DNA of 42,502 nt from Polyangiaceae bacterium (GTDB lineage Bacteria > Myxococcota_A > Polyangia > Polyangiales > Polyangiaceae): NCBI GenBank assembly GCA_016929495.1, contig JAFGIS010000647.1, positions 1-42,502 on the forward strand, read 5' to 3'. Of this stretch, positions 33,086 to 40,376 are shown one piece after another. Every line of letters begins with the position of its first letter. The first letter of the stretch is position 1. A program made the translations under genes and the position numbers. The notes beneath the pieces were generated by a model. It had not been told where the DNA came from and ran no database searches. It worked only from the letters and a program-made list of their open reading frames with translations.

Positions 33086-34446
33086 GGATTGCTCGTCCCT
33101 TCGTGGCACCCGGTGCCCGTGCCCGAGCAGGTCTTGGCCGTAGGGTCGTAGCTGCCCAGGTTCAGCGATACGTCCTTCTTGCCATCGACGTGCAGATCCG
33201 GATTGGCGATGGTCTCCTTGTCCTCTGCGACGGCACTGTGGCAGATGATGCAGCTGAAGCCGTTGTGGCTGCCGTGGTGGCCGCCCAGGCCGCCCGTCGG
33301 GTGGCAGCTGTTGCAGGTGAACGGGGCCGCAGGAATGAAACTCGCCACGGCGCCGTTGGCGCGTCCATTGCCGTGGCAGTAGATGTTGTTGCAGATCGGC
33401 GCGGTGTACTGCCCCTGCGGACTCAGCCCGGACAGAATGACTTCCGACCTTCCCGGCGTCGAATCGAACATGTGGCCCGGCGTCAGGACGTCCGTTATCC
33501 CTATGTGACAGGTGGTGCACGGGTAGGCCGGATGCGTCGTCCTGCTCAGATGTTCCGTGTGTGCACCCACGCCGAGGAAACTCGTCTCGCTGTTGCCGAG
33601 CAAGTCCACCGGAGGGGCGCCGTTGGTGCTGTCCGTCCCTCCGTGACAGAAGGTGCAGTTGGTGCGCCACCCAGCCGGATGGCACGAGTCGCAGCTCGGC
33701 TTGTCGTCGACTCCCTCGAGCCCGGCGCCATGGCAGGTGCGGCAATCCGACTTGCCCTGCTTCGCATCGGGGCCGTGCACCGTTCCGCTCTCGTACCCGT
33801 CGGGGTGACCCGACTCGATCACGCCGTTGATGTGCAGCTGCAGGTCCTTGATCACACCGCCCGGGCCGACATCGATGTGGCAGACTTCGCAGTCCGTCTG
33901 CTGCGGGTGCGTGCCGCCCGGGGGATTGCCGTGGCAGGCTCCGCAGTCGAGGTACGTCCCGTTGACCGTGGTCCACTCGGGTGGGTCACGCGATTCGGCG
34001 CCGGACAAGGTGGCGCCGTGGCAGTACGTGTCCGAGCAGCGCCGGGTGGCGCGGTCCCAGACCGGTTCGGCGCCGAGCAGGGTGGCGCGTCCGGCGAATG
34101 CGACCTTTGCGGGACCACCGTTCGGATCAGGATGGGTGGTCATGGACAGAGGTACGATGTGACACTCGCCGCACACGAGCGGCCGCGCGGCTTTTCCTGC
34201 GATCAGATGCGCTTGATGTGCTCCTACCCCGACGTTGGAGACCGCGACGGAGCCGTCGACCGATTTGGGTGGCGCCGTGTTCTTGTCGCTGCCATGGCAA
34301 GAGGAACAGTCCATCGTATCCGGCAGGCCGTCGCTGAGTGGACGGCGTTCACAGCCGAGCAGGCCCGCCACCGAGAGGCAGACGGCCGTCCAAGCTGCGT
34401 TCGGGCCGGCGCGCGACTCGGCCGGTCGCCGTGGGTGGCGCCGCAT
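33079..34446 (-). CDS. Multihaem c-type lipoprotein with CxxCH and CX4CH sites
   Basis: 455 residues from ATG 34446; another ATG eleven codons upstream is possible. The lipobox is VAGLLGC. I count ten CxxCH motifs, two CX4CH motifs (CSDTYCHG and CNNIYCHG) and a terminal CSGTGTGCH. The CxxxYCHG...CxxCH pairing is characteristic of a cytochrome group known from Geobacter as CxxxxCH/CxxCH proteins, some of which work in outer-membrane electron conduits. The lipid anchor fits location at the outer membrane beside the barrel protein encoded upstream. Confidence 0.9.
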   Translation of the reverse strand: MRRHPRRPAESRAGPNAAWTAVCLSVAGLLGCERRPLSDGLPDTMDCSSCHGSDKNTAPPKSVDGSVAVSNVGVGAHQAHLIAGKAARPLVCGECHIVPLSMTTHPDPNGGPAKVAFAGRATLLGAEPVWDRATRRCSDTYCHGATLSGAESRDPPEWTTVNGTYLDCGACHGNPPGGTHPQQTDCEVCHIDVGPGGVIKDLQLHINGVIESGHPDGYESGTVHGPDAKQGKSDCRTCHGAGLEGVDDKPSCDSCHPAGWRTNCTFCHGGTDSTNGAPPVDLLGNSETSFLGVGAHTEHLSRTTHPAYPCTTCHIGITDVLTPGHMFDSTPGRSEVILSGLSPQGQYTAPICNNIYCHGNGRANGAVASFIPAAPFTCNSCHPTGGLGGHHGSHNGFSCIICHSAVAEDKETIANPDLHVDGKKDVSLNLGSYDPTAKTCSGTGTGCHEGTSNPW

Positions 34447-34494
34447 GTCGCGATCCGTACACCGAGCGTGTGACAGCATCTGCTTCGTTCCTCG

Positions 34495-35919
34495 TCAGAA
34501 GTCCTGGCGCGCCGAGAAGAAGAACGACTCGAGATACCGGTCGAGGATCTCGAACTCGTAGCGAGCCCGCAGCTCGAGCCATGGCATGACTCGGTAGCCC
34601 ACGAGCCCGTAGACCGTCCGCGTGTTCAGGAGCTCTTCAGCGCGTTCGAAGTAGTTGATCTTGAACCGCTGGTAGACCGTGCCGACCTCCGTCTTGAGCG
34701 TCTTTCCAGTGTATCCAGCGGCCCCACCGAGGGCCAGGGACCACTGGTCCCCCGCGATTCGCGGAACGTAGTCATATTCCGCTGTGCCTTCGACGAAGAT
34801 CCCCTTGTTGACCAGGTCGTCGAGCCGCGGCCGGAAGTAGAGCCCGCCCATGTTGCGGTTGTAGGGCCGCTCGTGGTCACGGAGCAGCTGCCGCCCCTTC
34901 CATCCGAGGTACAGGTTGAGCTTCGTCTGTTCTCCGAGCGGTAGCTCTTCATAGGCTTCGAGTCGGAACCGCACGTACGGCAGGCTCGGACCGAGCAGCG
35001 AGTAGTAGGGGTTCTCACTCTCGACGAGCTCACCCAGGGTCACCAGCTGTGCGTCGACACGCCCATCCACGCCTGCACCGACCGACGGAAAATCGAGCAG
35101 CAGGGCGCCGCCAGCGTGGGAGAACCGCTGGTCGAGAGCGCGCGCGTAGGCTTTGGCGTAGGCCGTGTCCGAGCGCCATGCGCCAGAAAGCCCGAGCGCA
35201 TGGTTGGTGACACGGTCCCGTGTCGAATGGTCCTGGTCAAGGACCTGCTCTTTCATGAGCCGGGAGTCGAGCTCGAATCGGAGTTGCTCGCTCGGACGCA
35301 ACGTGGCCCCGACCGAGGTCACCCAGTTCTCGAACAAGCCCGAGCCGGTTTCGAAGAAGTGCACGGTCCGACCTCCAAAGCCGAACAGCGACAGCACGGG
35401 TCCCGCGGGTCGTACGCCGAGCGAGGCGCCGTCGAACGTGAGCGGCAGCCCGTGTTCGGTCGCCTGGCGCCCCAGACGGACGTACTCGAGGGCGCCGGCG
35501 TCGTGCCACTCAGCCGAGAACGTGTACACGTCCCACCAGGGCTGCTTGCCGCCGTACTGCGAAGCGAACAGGTTGGGTGTGCCCTGAGGCGGCGCGCCGT
35601 TGAGATCCCACCACAGGGCCGCGGACAAGACCCCGAGGAAGTGATCGTCGGCGCCCGCAAGCTGCGCATCGGCGATTGCCCGGGCTACGTGGTCGACCTT
35701 CTGGTCCGCAGCAGGAGCCACGCCGAGCGGCCCCGTCGCGGGGAGCGCACCATGCGCGATCCGCAGGCGGTACTCTTCGAGCAGCGTTGAGTTGGCGCGC
35801 CACGAGCTTTCGGTCTCCTCCGCGGATCCCGTATCGGCGGCCTGTTCGGCCCACGCAGGGCGGACCCCGAGCAGCGGGATCAGGCAGGCCAGAAAAGCTG
35901 GGGTGCGCGTTGCGGGCAT
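34495..35919 (-). CDS. Outer-membrane beta-barrel protein, candidate conduit porin
   Basis: 474 residues from ATG 35919. The signal peptide MPATRTPAFLACLIPLL...AWA is followed by a helical/plug-like 100 residues. Many amphipathic strands follow, with aromatic girdle residues (VGATLRPSEQLRFELDSRL, LYFRPRLDDLVNKGIFVEG, WLELRARYEFEILDRYLES). It ends in Phe, the usual outer-membrane barrel signature. No named porin family is recognised, but it heads an operon of two multihaem cytochromes, the arrangement of porin-cytochrome electron conduits. I infer that the barrel houses or docks the haem lipoprotein. A sigma-54-like promoter lies 158 bases upstream. Confidence 0.75.
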   Translation of the reverse strand: MPATRTPAFLACLIPLLGVRPAWAEQAADTGSAEETESSWRANSTLLEEYRLRIAHGALPATGPLGVAPAADQKVDHVARAIADAQLAGADDHFLGVLSAALWWDLNGAPPQGTPNLFASQYGGKQPWWDVYTFSAEWHDAGALEYVRLGRQATEHGLPLTFDGASLGVRPAGPVLSLFGFGGRTVHFFETGSGLFENWVTSVGATLRPSEQLRFELDSRLMKEQVLDQDHSTRDRVTNHALGLSGAWRSDTAYAKAYARALDQRFSHAGGALLLDFPSVGAGVDGRVDAQLVTLGELVESENPYYSLLGPSLPYVRFRLEAYEELPLGEQTKLNLYLGWKGRQLLRDHERPYNRNMGGLYFRPRLDDLVNKGIFVEGTAEYDYVPRIAGDQWSLALGGAAGYTGKTLKTEVGTVYQRFKINYFERAEELLNTRTVYGLVGYRVMPWLELRARYEFEILDRYLESFFFSARQDF

Positions 35920-36338
35920 CCGGGATGGTGCGTGCCAGTCGAGACCCACGAGAAGAGCAACGATGCTACGAGGCTGCAAGCATTCGGGTTCCGTTGCCGC
36001 CGCGCGAAAGCGTCGCCCCGACTCTCTGGCAAGGCGGAGGCCGCTTGGGACACGCGACGCTAGGGCGCTCTGCACTAGCATTTTTTGAGCCAACGGGGGG
36101 TCTCGGCCCGAGGCGTCCGGGCCCGCGCTTCGGTGCCGCGGACTCGCAATCCGCGCGGGCGCGTGCTGTCGTCTACGGCATCCAACCACCTGCGCCGACG
36201 CCACCGGCGAATCCAACGCGCTCGAGCGCCGGCGCGGCCCGTGCCGTATTCCGCTGTGTTCGATTTCTTCGCGTGGTGGACGCAGGAGGCCTGTGGGTCC
36301 AATTGGCCGGCCTGAAGTGACAGAACAGCAGCGCGGAC
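35920..36338. other. Intergenic region upstream of the cytochrome operon
   Basis: The 419 bases hold the likely promoter of the five-gene minus-strand operon, including the sigma-54-like site at 36077-36092. A tRNA-like anticodon arm at 36138-36154 was examined and rejected. No protein gene with recognisable content was seen. Confidence 0.45.
36077..36092 (-). promoter_or_regulatory. Sigma-54-like -24/-12 promoter upstream of the cytochrome operon
   Basis: The minus strand reads TGGCTCAAAAAATGCT, which matches the sigma-54 core GG-N10-GC and most of TGGCAC-N5-TTGCT (two mismatches). It points toward the barrel gene start 158 bases away. One such 16-mer can occur by chance, so this is tentative. 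A sigma-54 activator is encoded at 40362-41942. Confidence 0.35.
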
Positions 36339-37709
36339 CTACCGGATCCGGAACACCCCGCGCAGATCCTCGGTGCGCGAGATCGGGCTGCCGCCTTTCT
36401 TAATCGAGGTTGCCCGGAACTGATACACCATACCGGTTGTGAGCGCTGGGCCAGCGTAGGGCACCGAGACGTTCTTGTTCCCGCTCACGCCAGCGACCTC
36501 TCTGTCTTCCCAAACCAGATTGCCGAATGCGTCGTAGACGGCCACCTCGTAGTGGTCCTCTCCAGAGTCATCGACCCATTCGAGCGCAGGCGTTGCAGAG
36601 GTCTCCTCCTCCGCGTCCGGGCTGACGACATCGAGCGAGCCGGTGATCTTGAATCCCTCGTCGAGGACCACGTTGGCTCCAGACACCTCGACGGCAACGA
36701 TCGCCGTTCCGCCGATGCTCGTGTCCGGGTCTCGCACCAGAGAATCGTTCTCGAAGGCGGCCAGGGCGTAGTACTTGCCGTCCGGGACGGACTCGATCAG
36801 AAAGTCGCCGGTCACCCGCTCGACTCTCAGGCCCGGCGGTGCCTCGCCGCGCGCAGCGTTCTCCACGAACGTGTCTTGGACGACCAGGATCACGGAGGTG
36901 TCGGTGCCGTTGCCCGGATTGACGATGGCGACTTTGCCTCTGACGCTCGCCTTGGCCGGGCCCGTATCATGGAGCTCGACTGGGCCCGCCACCTTGTTCG
37001 CGCTGACCTCGACCGTCTCGGGCTCGAGGTTCACCCCAACGCGGTAGCCGCGAACCGTGGCTTCCCCGGCTGGTACGTTGAACGCCGTGAACGAGCCGTC
37101 GGTGCCGGCCAGGGCCGTGGACGACCCCACGACGACCAGCGTTCCGGTTGGGTCGTCGATAGCCACACGTCCCTCGACGCTGCCCAGGCCCGTCGCGTCG
37201 GGCAACGGGACGAGCGCAATGCCCGTTGCCGAGCTGGACACGACGCCATCGGACGCGCGGTCCAGCGCCACCGGGAGGGCAACGCGCGGGGGCAGCGGGA
37301 ATGTGAGATATCCTGCGGCATCCGCGCGCATGGTCACCTGAAGGTTCGTTGGGTTGCCCTTGCTGTCGCGCTCCACGGGCACGATGAGCGAGTAGCTGCC
37401 ATCGGACTCCGTGGTGGCCAGCCCAGAGGCAGCCGCTTCATTGGCATCCCGCGCGACGACCACCGCGCCCTCGATCCCCTGGTCGTTCGAGCTGTCGAAC
37501 ACGCGACCAGCGACCCGGATCGGCTCGAAACAGGCAGATCCACCACCCTCGACGGCTTCGCACACGTGATCCCGGCCGCACCCCTCGCTCGAGCCGACGA
37601 TACACTCGGATTTCGGCCTGGAATCATGGGTATCTCCGCCGCAGGCCCCGAGGCAACAGGCCAGAACGATAGGGCAGGCCAACGTGCACACGGTTCTTGA
37701 CAGCTGCAT
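36339..37709 (-). CDS. Lipoprotein with repeated carboxypeptidase-regulatory-like beta domains
   Basis: 456 residues. ATG 37709 is preferred because AAGGAAGG lies six bases upstream; ATG 37715 abuts that site. The lipobox is CLGAC. After a small Cys-rich segment (CIVGSSEGCGRDHVCEAVEGGGSACF) come several beta-sandwich units: VAGRVFDSSNDQGIEGAVVVA with SDGSYSLIV, VEGRVAIDDPTG with TDGSFTAFNVPAG, and VRGKVAIVNPG with VPDGKYYALAAF. A final fibronectin-like domain includes PALEWVDDSGEDHYEVAVYD. Probably a surface-exposed binding or adhesion lipoprotein. No enzyme motif seen. Confidence 0.75.
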   Translation of the reverse strand: MQLSRTVCTLACPIVLACCLGACGGDTHDSRPKSECIVGSSEGCGRDHVCEAVEGGGSACFEPIRVAGRVFDSSNDQGIEGAVVVARDANEAAASGLATTESDGSYSLIVPVERDSKGNPTNLQVTMRADAAGYLTFPLPPRVALPVALDRASDGVVSSSATGIALVPLPDATGLGSVEGRVAIDDPTGTLVVVGSSTALAGTDGSFTAFNVPAGEATVRGYRVGVNLEPETVEVSANKVAGPVELHDTGPAKASVRGKVAIVNPGNGTDTSVILVVQDTFVENAARGEAPPGLRVERVTGDFLIESVPDGKYYALAAFENDSLVRDPDTSIGGTAIVAVEVSGANVVLDEGFKITGSLDVVSPDAEEETSATPALEWVDDSGEDHYEVAVYDAFGNLVWEDREVAGVSGNKNVSVPYAGPALTTGMVYQFRATSIKKGGSPISRTEDLRGVFRIR

Positions 37710-37831
37710 GGGCATCCTTCCTTCTTGGTCTAGGCCACTACGGCCGGCTAGCGCGCCGCTTGCGTCCTCGACGAAGGGAAAGGTGCCGCGTGCCGAGCAG
37801 TGAGGCTCGCTTTTCGGCGCGGGCAGGGCGC

Positions 37832-38443
37832 TCACCGCGCTTCGAGCTGAAAGAACAGTTCCTCCACCCGGGGAGCCAGGCCCGGCAGGGCCGGATGCTC
37901 ATCGAGCGTCTGGCCCAAGCCGTAGCTCTGTTGACCTCGCTCGCTCAGCACCACGACTTCACGTTCAGCGGGAAAGACGAGCCAGACCACACTCACCCGA
38001 ACGGACTGGTACCATGCGGCCTTCTCCATAAGCAGCGCGCGCTCTTCTGCCTCGCCTGCAACTTCGACGGCAAGCACCGGCGGCTGCCGACGGAGCCCTC
38101 CCATCCGCCTGCCGACATCGTCGCGGCGCCAGACGGCGGCGTCGGCTGCGCGCGTCTGCCCCGAAAGGTGCATCCCAGCTTCGTTGGTGGCCACCACGAA
38201 GTCGGGATTCTGACGTGCCCACACTCCCAGGGTGATGACCACGTCAGCCACCGTGTCCTGCTGCTCGTCTCCACATGGCGGCATGTAAAGAAGCCTCCCT
38301 CCGGTGTACTCGAGCGTGCCGACGATCTTCGGCCACGTTTCGAGGCGCGCGGGATCGAACCCCGGCGGCGGCACCAGCTCGACCGGGAAGCGGACCGCCT
38401 TGGGCAGCCACAGGACTTCGTCGTAGTGAGCCGCAGCGGTCAT
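37832..38443 (-). CDS. Uma2-family (DUF820) putative endonuclease
   Basis: 203 residues from ATG 38443; the frame opens 12 codons earlier. The layout matches Uma2 proteins, a PD-(D/E)XK-fold group: an early YTGGRLLYMPPCGDEQQDTVADVV, a central acidic segment ADAAVWRRDDVG and the strand PPVLAVEVAGEAEE. A later VSVVWLVFPAEREVVVL is the usual C-terminal pair of strands. Cellular role is unknown; such genes are often multicopy in bacteria with large genomes. Confidence 0.8.
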   Translation of the reverse strand: MTAAAHYDEVLWLPKAVRFPVELVPPPGFDPARLETWPKIVGTLEYTGGRLLYMPPCGDEQQDTVADVVITLGVWARQNPDFVVATNEAGMHLSGQTRAADAAVWRRDDVGRRMGGLRRQPPVLAVEVAGEAEERALLMEKAAWYQSVRVSVVWLVFPAEREVVVLSERGQQSYGLGQTLDEHPALPGLAPRVEELFFQLEAR

Positions 38444-38874
38444 GGTCGAAAGACTCCCATATCGTGTGTACCCGGACAATGCACTTGAAGCCCGCCGCGG
38501 ATGCGCTCAGTGCAACGTTTGCGTGGCGTTCTTGGCCCAGCAAGATCCGTTGGCCTTGGGGCCGCTCGGTAGTCAGAGGGACTGGGGTTCTCGTGAGCTG
38601 CCCCCGCCTCGTCGGTGCTCGCCGCGCTGCGCGCGGCTGCGCGCCGCCGGTCCCCCCCCAAGCGTCGTCCTCGCCCGCTCAGCAGCGGGCTGCGGGCGCC
38701 GCGGGCGGGACGCGGACGTCATTTGTCTTCGGCCAGGGCTCGGACGAGCCGAGGAGGCAGCGCGCAGCGCCCGCAGGTACCTCGCGGAGCATCCCGGAGG
38801 ATTTGCCCAGGACGAAGCGAGGGATCTCGCCCTGGACAACCAGGGCCGGAAGCCCTCCCAGGAGAAGTAGCAGC
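38444..38874. other. Intergenic region, 431 bases
   Basis: This lies between the divergent Uma2 gene and the Cys-rich protein gene and holds both promoters. The central part (about 38600-38720) is extremely GC-rich. Reading frames run through it, but none shows recognisable protein character. I see no RNA gene or convincing repeat. Confidence 0.4.
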
Positions 38875-39534
38875 GTGCACCCACCGATCCTGCGCTGCGC
38901 TGCCCTCGTGACGGTGCTCGCTGCAGCCGTCGTGCCTGGGCAGGGGTGTGACGCGTCCGAGCGGCGGATCGACCTATTGCCGCGCGCGGCCGAGGCTCTG
39001 GGTTGCGGGGACGGCGATTGTGCCGTGCCCAGCCCCTACTGCTACACGGGCAGCCACGAGTGCGTCGAATGCCTCACGGATACCAACTGCGGCAACGAGA
39101 TCTGTGCCTCTGCCACGCACACCTGCCAGCAGTGCCAGAGCAGCGAAGACTGCGCGGGACCCAAGCCCTACTGCCTGGACGGGGCCTGTGTCGAATGCAC
39201 CGCAGCGGGCGATTGCACCAAGCCCGACAAGACCTGCGATCCCATCGACCACAAGCGCGTTCCCGTGTGTGGGGCCAACGGTGATTGCACGGAAAGCAAA
39301 CGACCCTTCTGCTGGGCAGCGCAGAACGTCTGCGTCGAATGCCTGGGCGACGAGGACTGCGCTTCGGCCAAGCCCCTGTGCGTGGACTACCGGTGTCGCG
39401 AGTGCGGCTCCGACGAAGACTGCGCCGATCCCGAGCCCCACTGCCTTGCCAGCAACCACGAGTGCAAGGCGTGTCTGGACGACTCGGAGTGCGAGGAGGG
39501 CCTGCGCTGCTACAAGAACGACTGCAAGCCGTAG
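38875..39534 (+). CDS. Cysteine-rich lipoprotein or secreted protein
   Basis: 219 residues from GTG 38875, with GGAGAAG upstream; the frame opens 200 codons earlier but that part has no protein character. The signal peptide ends VVPGQGC, a likely lipobox. The mature protein holds repeated units C-V-E-C-x6-C-x6-8-C-x6-C: CVECLTDTNCGNEICASATHTC, CVECTAAGDC, CVECLGDEDC, CRECGSDEDC and CKACLDDSEC. Such Cys-repeat lipoproteins are typical of myxobacteria and probably form disulfide-stabilised modules outside the cell. Specific role unknown. Confidence 0.78.
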   Translation: MHPPILRCAALVTVLAAAVVPGQGCDASERRIDLLPRAAEALGCGDGDCAVPSPYCYTGSHECVECLTDTNCGNEICASATHTCQQCQSSEDCAGPKPYCLDGACVECTAAGDCTKPDKTCDPIDHKRVPVCGANGDCTESKRPFCWAAQNVCVECLGDEDCASAKPLCVDYRCRECGSDEDCADPEPHCLASNHECKACLDDSECEEGLRCYKNDCKP

Positions 39535-39550
39535 GCCCCCCCAACCCTGC

Positions 39551-40240
39551 CTACCTCGCCGTGTAGATCCTGAAGGTCCGATCCGGCAGGAAGTCGTGCT
39601 CCTCGGTCAGCGCGAAGCCGGCCTGGTGCATCCACTGGTCGAGCTCGGCGGCGCTGAACTGGTGGGACATGGGCGGCCAGTTGCGAACGAAATGGATGAT
39701 GGCCACCCGCCCGTTCGGAACGACGAGCTTGGAGAACCGCTGCACGTATCGATCGGGCGTCTCGATGTAGTGCAGCGTGTCACACAGGAAGATCAGGTCC
39801 ACTGCCTCGGACAGCTTGGGATCGTGCTCCGTGGCGAGCATCGTGCGCACGTTGTCGAGCCCTTCTGCCCTGGCTCTTGCCGCGACGTGCTCGAGCAGCC
39901 TCGCGTTGATGTCTATGGCGTATGCGGCTCCTGGCGCCACTATCCTGGCGATGGGCCGCGTGAGCAAGCCCGAACCCGCTCCGATGTCCGCCACCTTCTG
40001 ACCGGACCTCAATCCGAGCGACTGTACCACTCGGGACACTTGCAGAACGTCCACGCGCTCCGGTCGTTCCATGTGGTCGATGTAGAAGACGGCCTTGATC
40101 CAGCTGCGGCCCACACAGACCGCCGTGATGAGCGCCCCGAGCAACAGCCCGGCTCCCACGGCGATTCGCTGGAGTCGACGGGGCCGGCCACCGGCCGCTG
40201 TCGCGGGTCTCGATACTGCATCCTCGAAGGCGTCGTTCAT
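39551..40240 (-). CDS. Membrane-anchored SAM-dependent methyltransferase
   Basis: 229 residues from ATG 40240. One N-terminal membrane segment (about 24-44, LQRIAVGAGLLLGALITAV) is followed by a class I methyltransferase domain. Motif I is VADIGAGSGLLTRPIA, the acidic end of beta-2 is AYAIDINARLLEHV, and motif IV is VDLIFLCDTLHYIE. Class I methyltransferases with this anchor occur widely in proteobacteria, often annotated only as methyltransferase. Substrate unknown. The start faces the sigma-54 activator gene across 121 bases holding twin palindromes. Confidence 0.88.
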   Translation of the reverse strand: MNDAFEDAVSRPATAAGGRPRRLQRIAVGAGLLLGALITAVCVGRSWIKAVFYIDHMERPERVDVLQVSRVVQSLGLRSGQKVADIGAGSGLLTRPIARIVAPGAAYAIDINARLLEHVAARARAEGLDNVRTMLATEHDPKLSEAVDLIFLCDTLHYIETPDRYVQRFSKLVVPNGRVAIIHFVRNWPPMSHQFSAAELDQWMHQAGFALTEEHDFLPDRTFRIYTAR

Positions 40241-40334
40241 GGAACAGCCGGGTCTGCACGCCGCGTGCCCGCGCCGCCAACGTGGCAAAGCCCCATCTCC
40301 TGACCCGGCCACTGAGCCATAGTGCGTTCAAGGG

Positions 40335-40376
40335 TGTCCCATAGTACATTTGCCGCCAACTATGTCCCATAGGACA
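40335..40376 (+). promoter_or_regulatory. Pair of near-identical palindromic operators
   Basis: TGTCCCATAGTACA (40335-40348) and TGTCCCATAGGACA (40363-40376) differ at one base and start 28 bases apart. The second is a perfect TGTCC-N4-GGACA palindrome, and its bases overlap the ATG of the sigma-54 activator (40362). The layout suggests autoregulation by a dimer, and possibly control of the divergent methyltransferase gene. Binding is inferred. Confidence 0.6.

Noticed and set aside
33103..34473. A 456-codon open frame on the plus strand opposite the haem lipoprotein
   Set aside because: Shadow of the cytochrome gene; Val/Ala/Arg-rich with no motif.
36138..36154. tRNA-like anticodon arm (5-base-pair stem GCGGA/TCCGC around a 7-base loop CTCGCAA)
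   Set aside because: No acceptor stem, D arm or TpsiC arm (no GGTTCRAATCC-like sequence) is found around it; a chance hairpin in GC-rich DNA.
38573..38884. Minus-strand 103-codon frame in the gap before the Cys-rich protein gene
   Set aside because: Low-complexity Arg/Ala/Ser composition typical of noncoding GC-rich DNA and no convincing start context.
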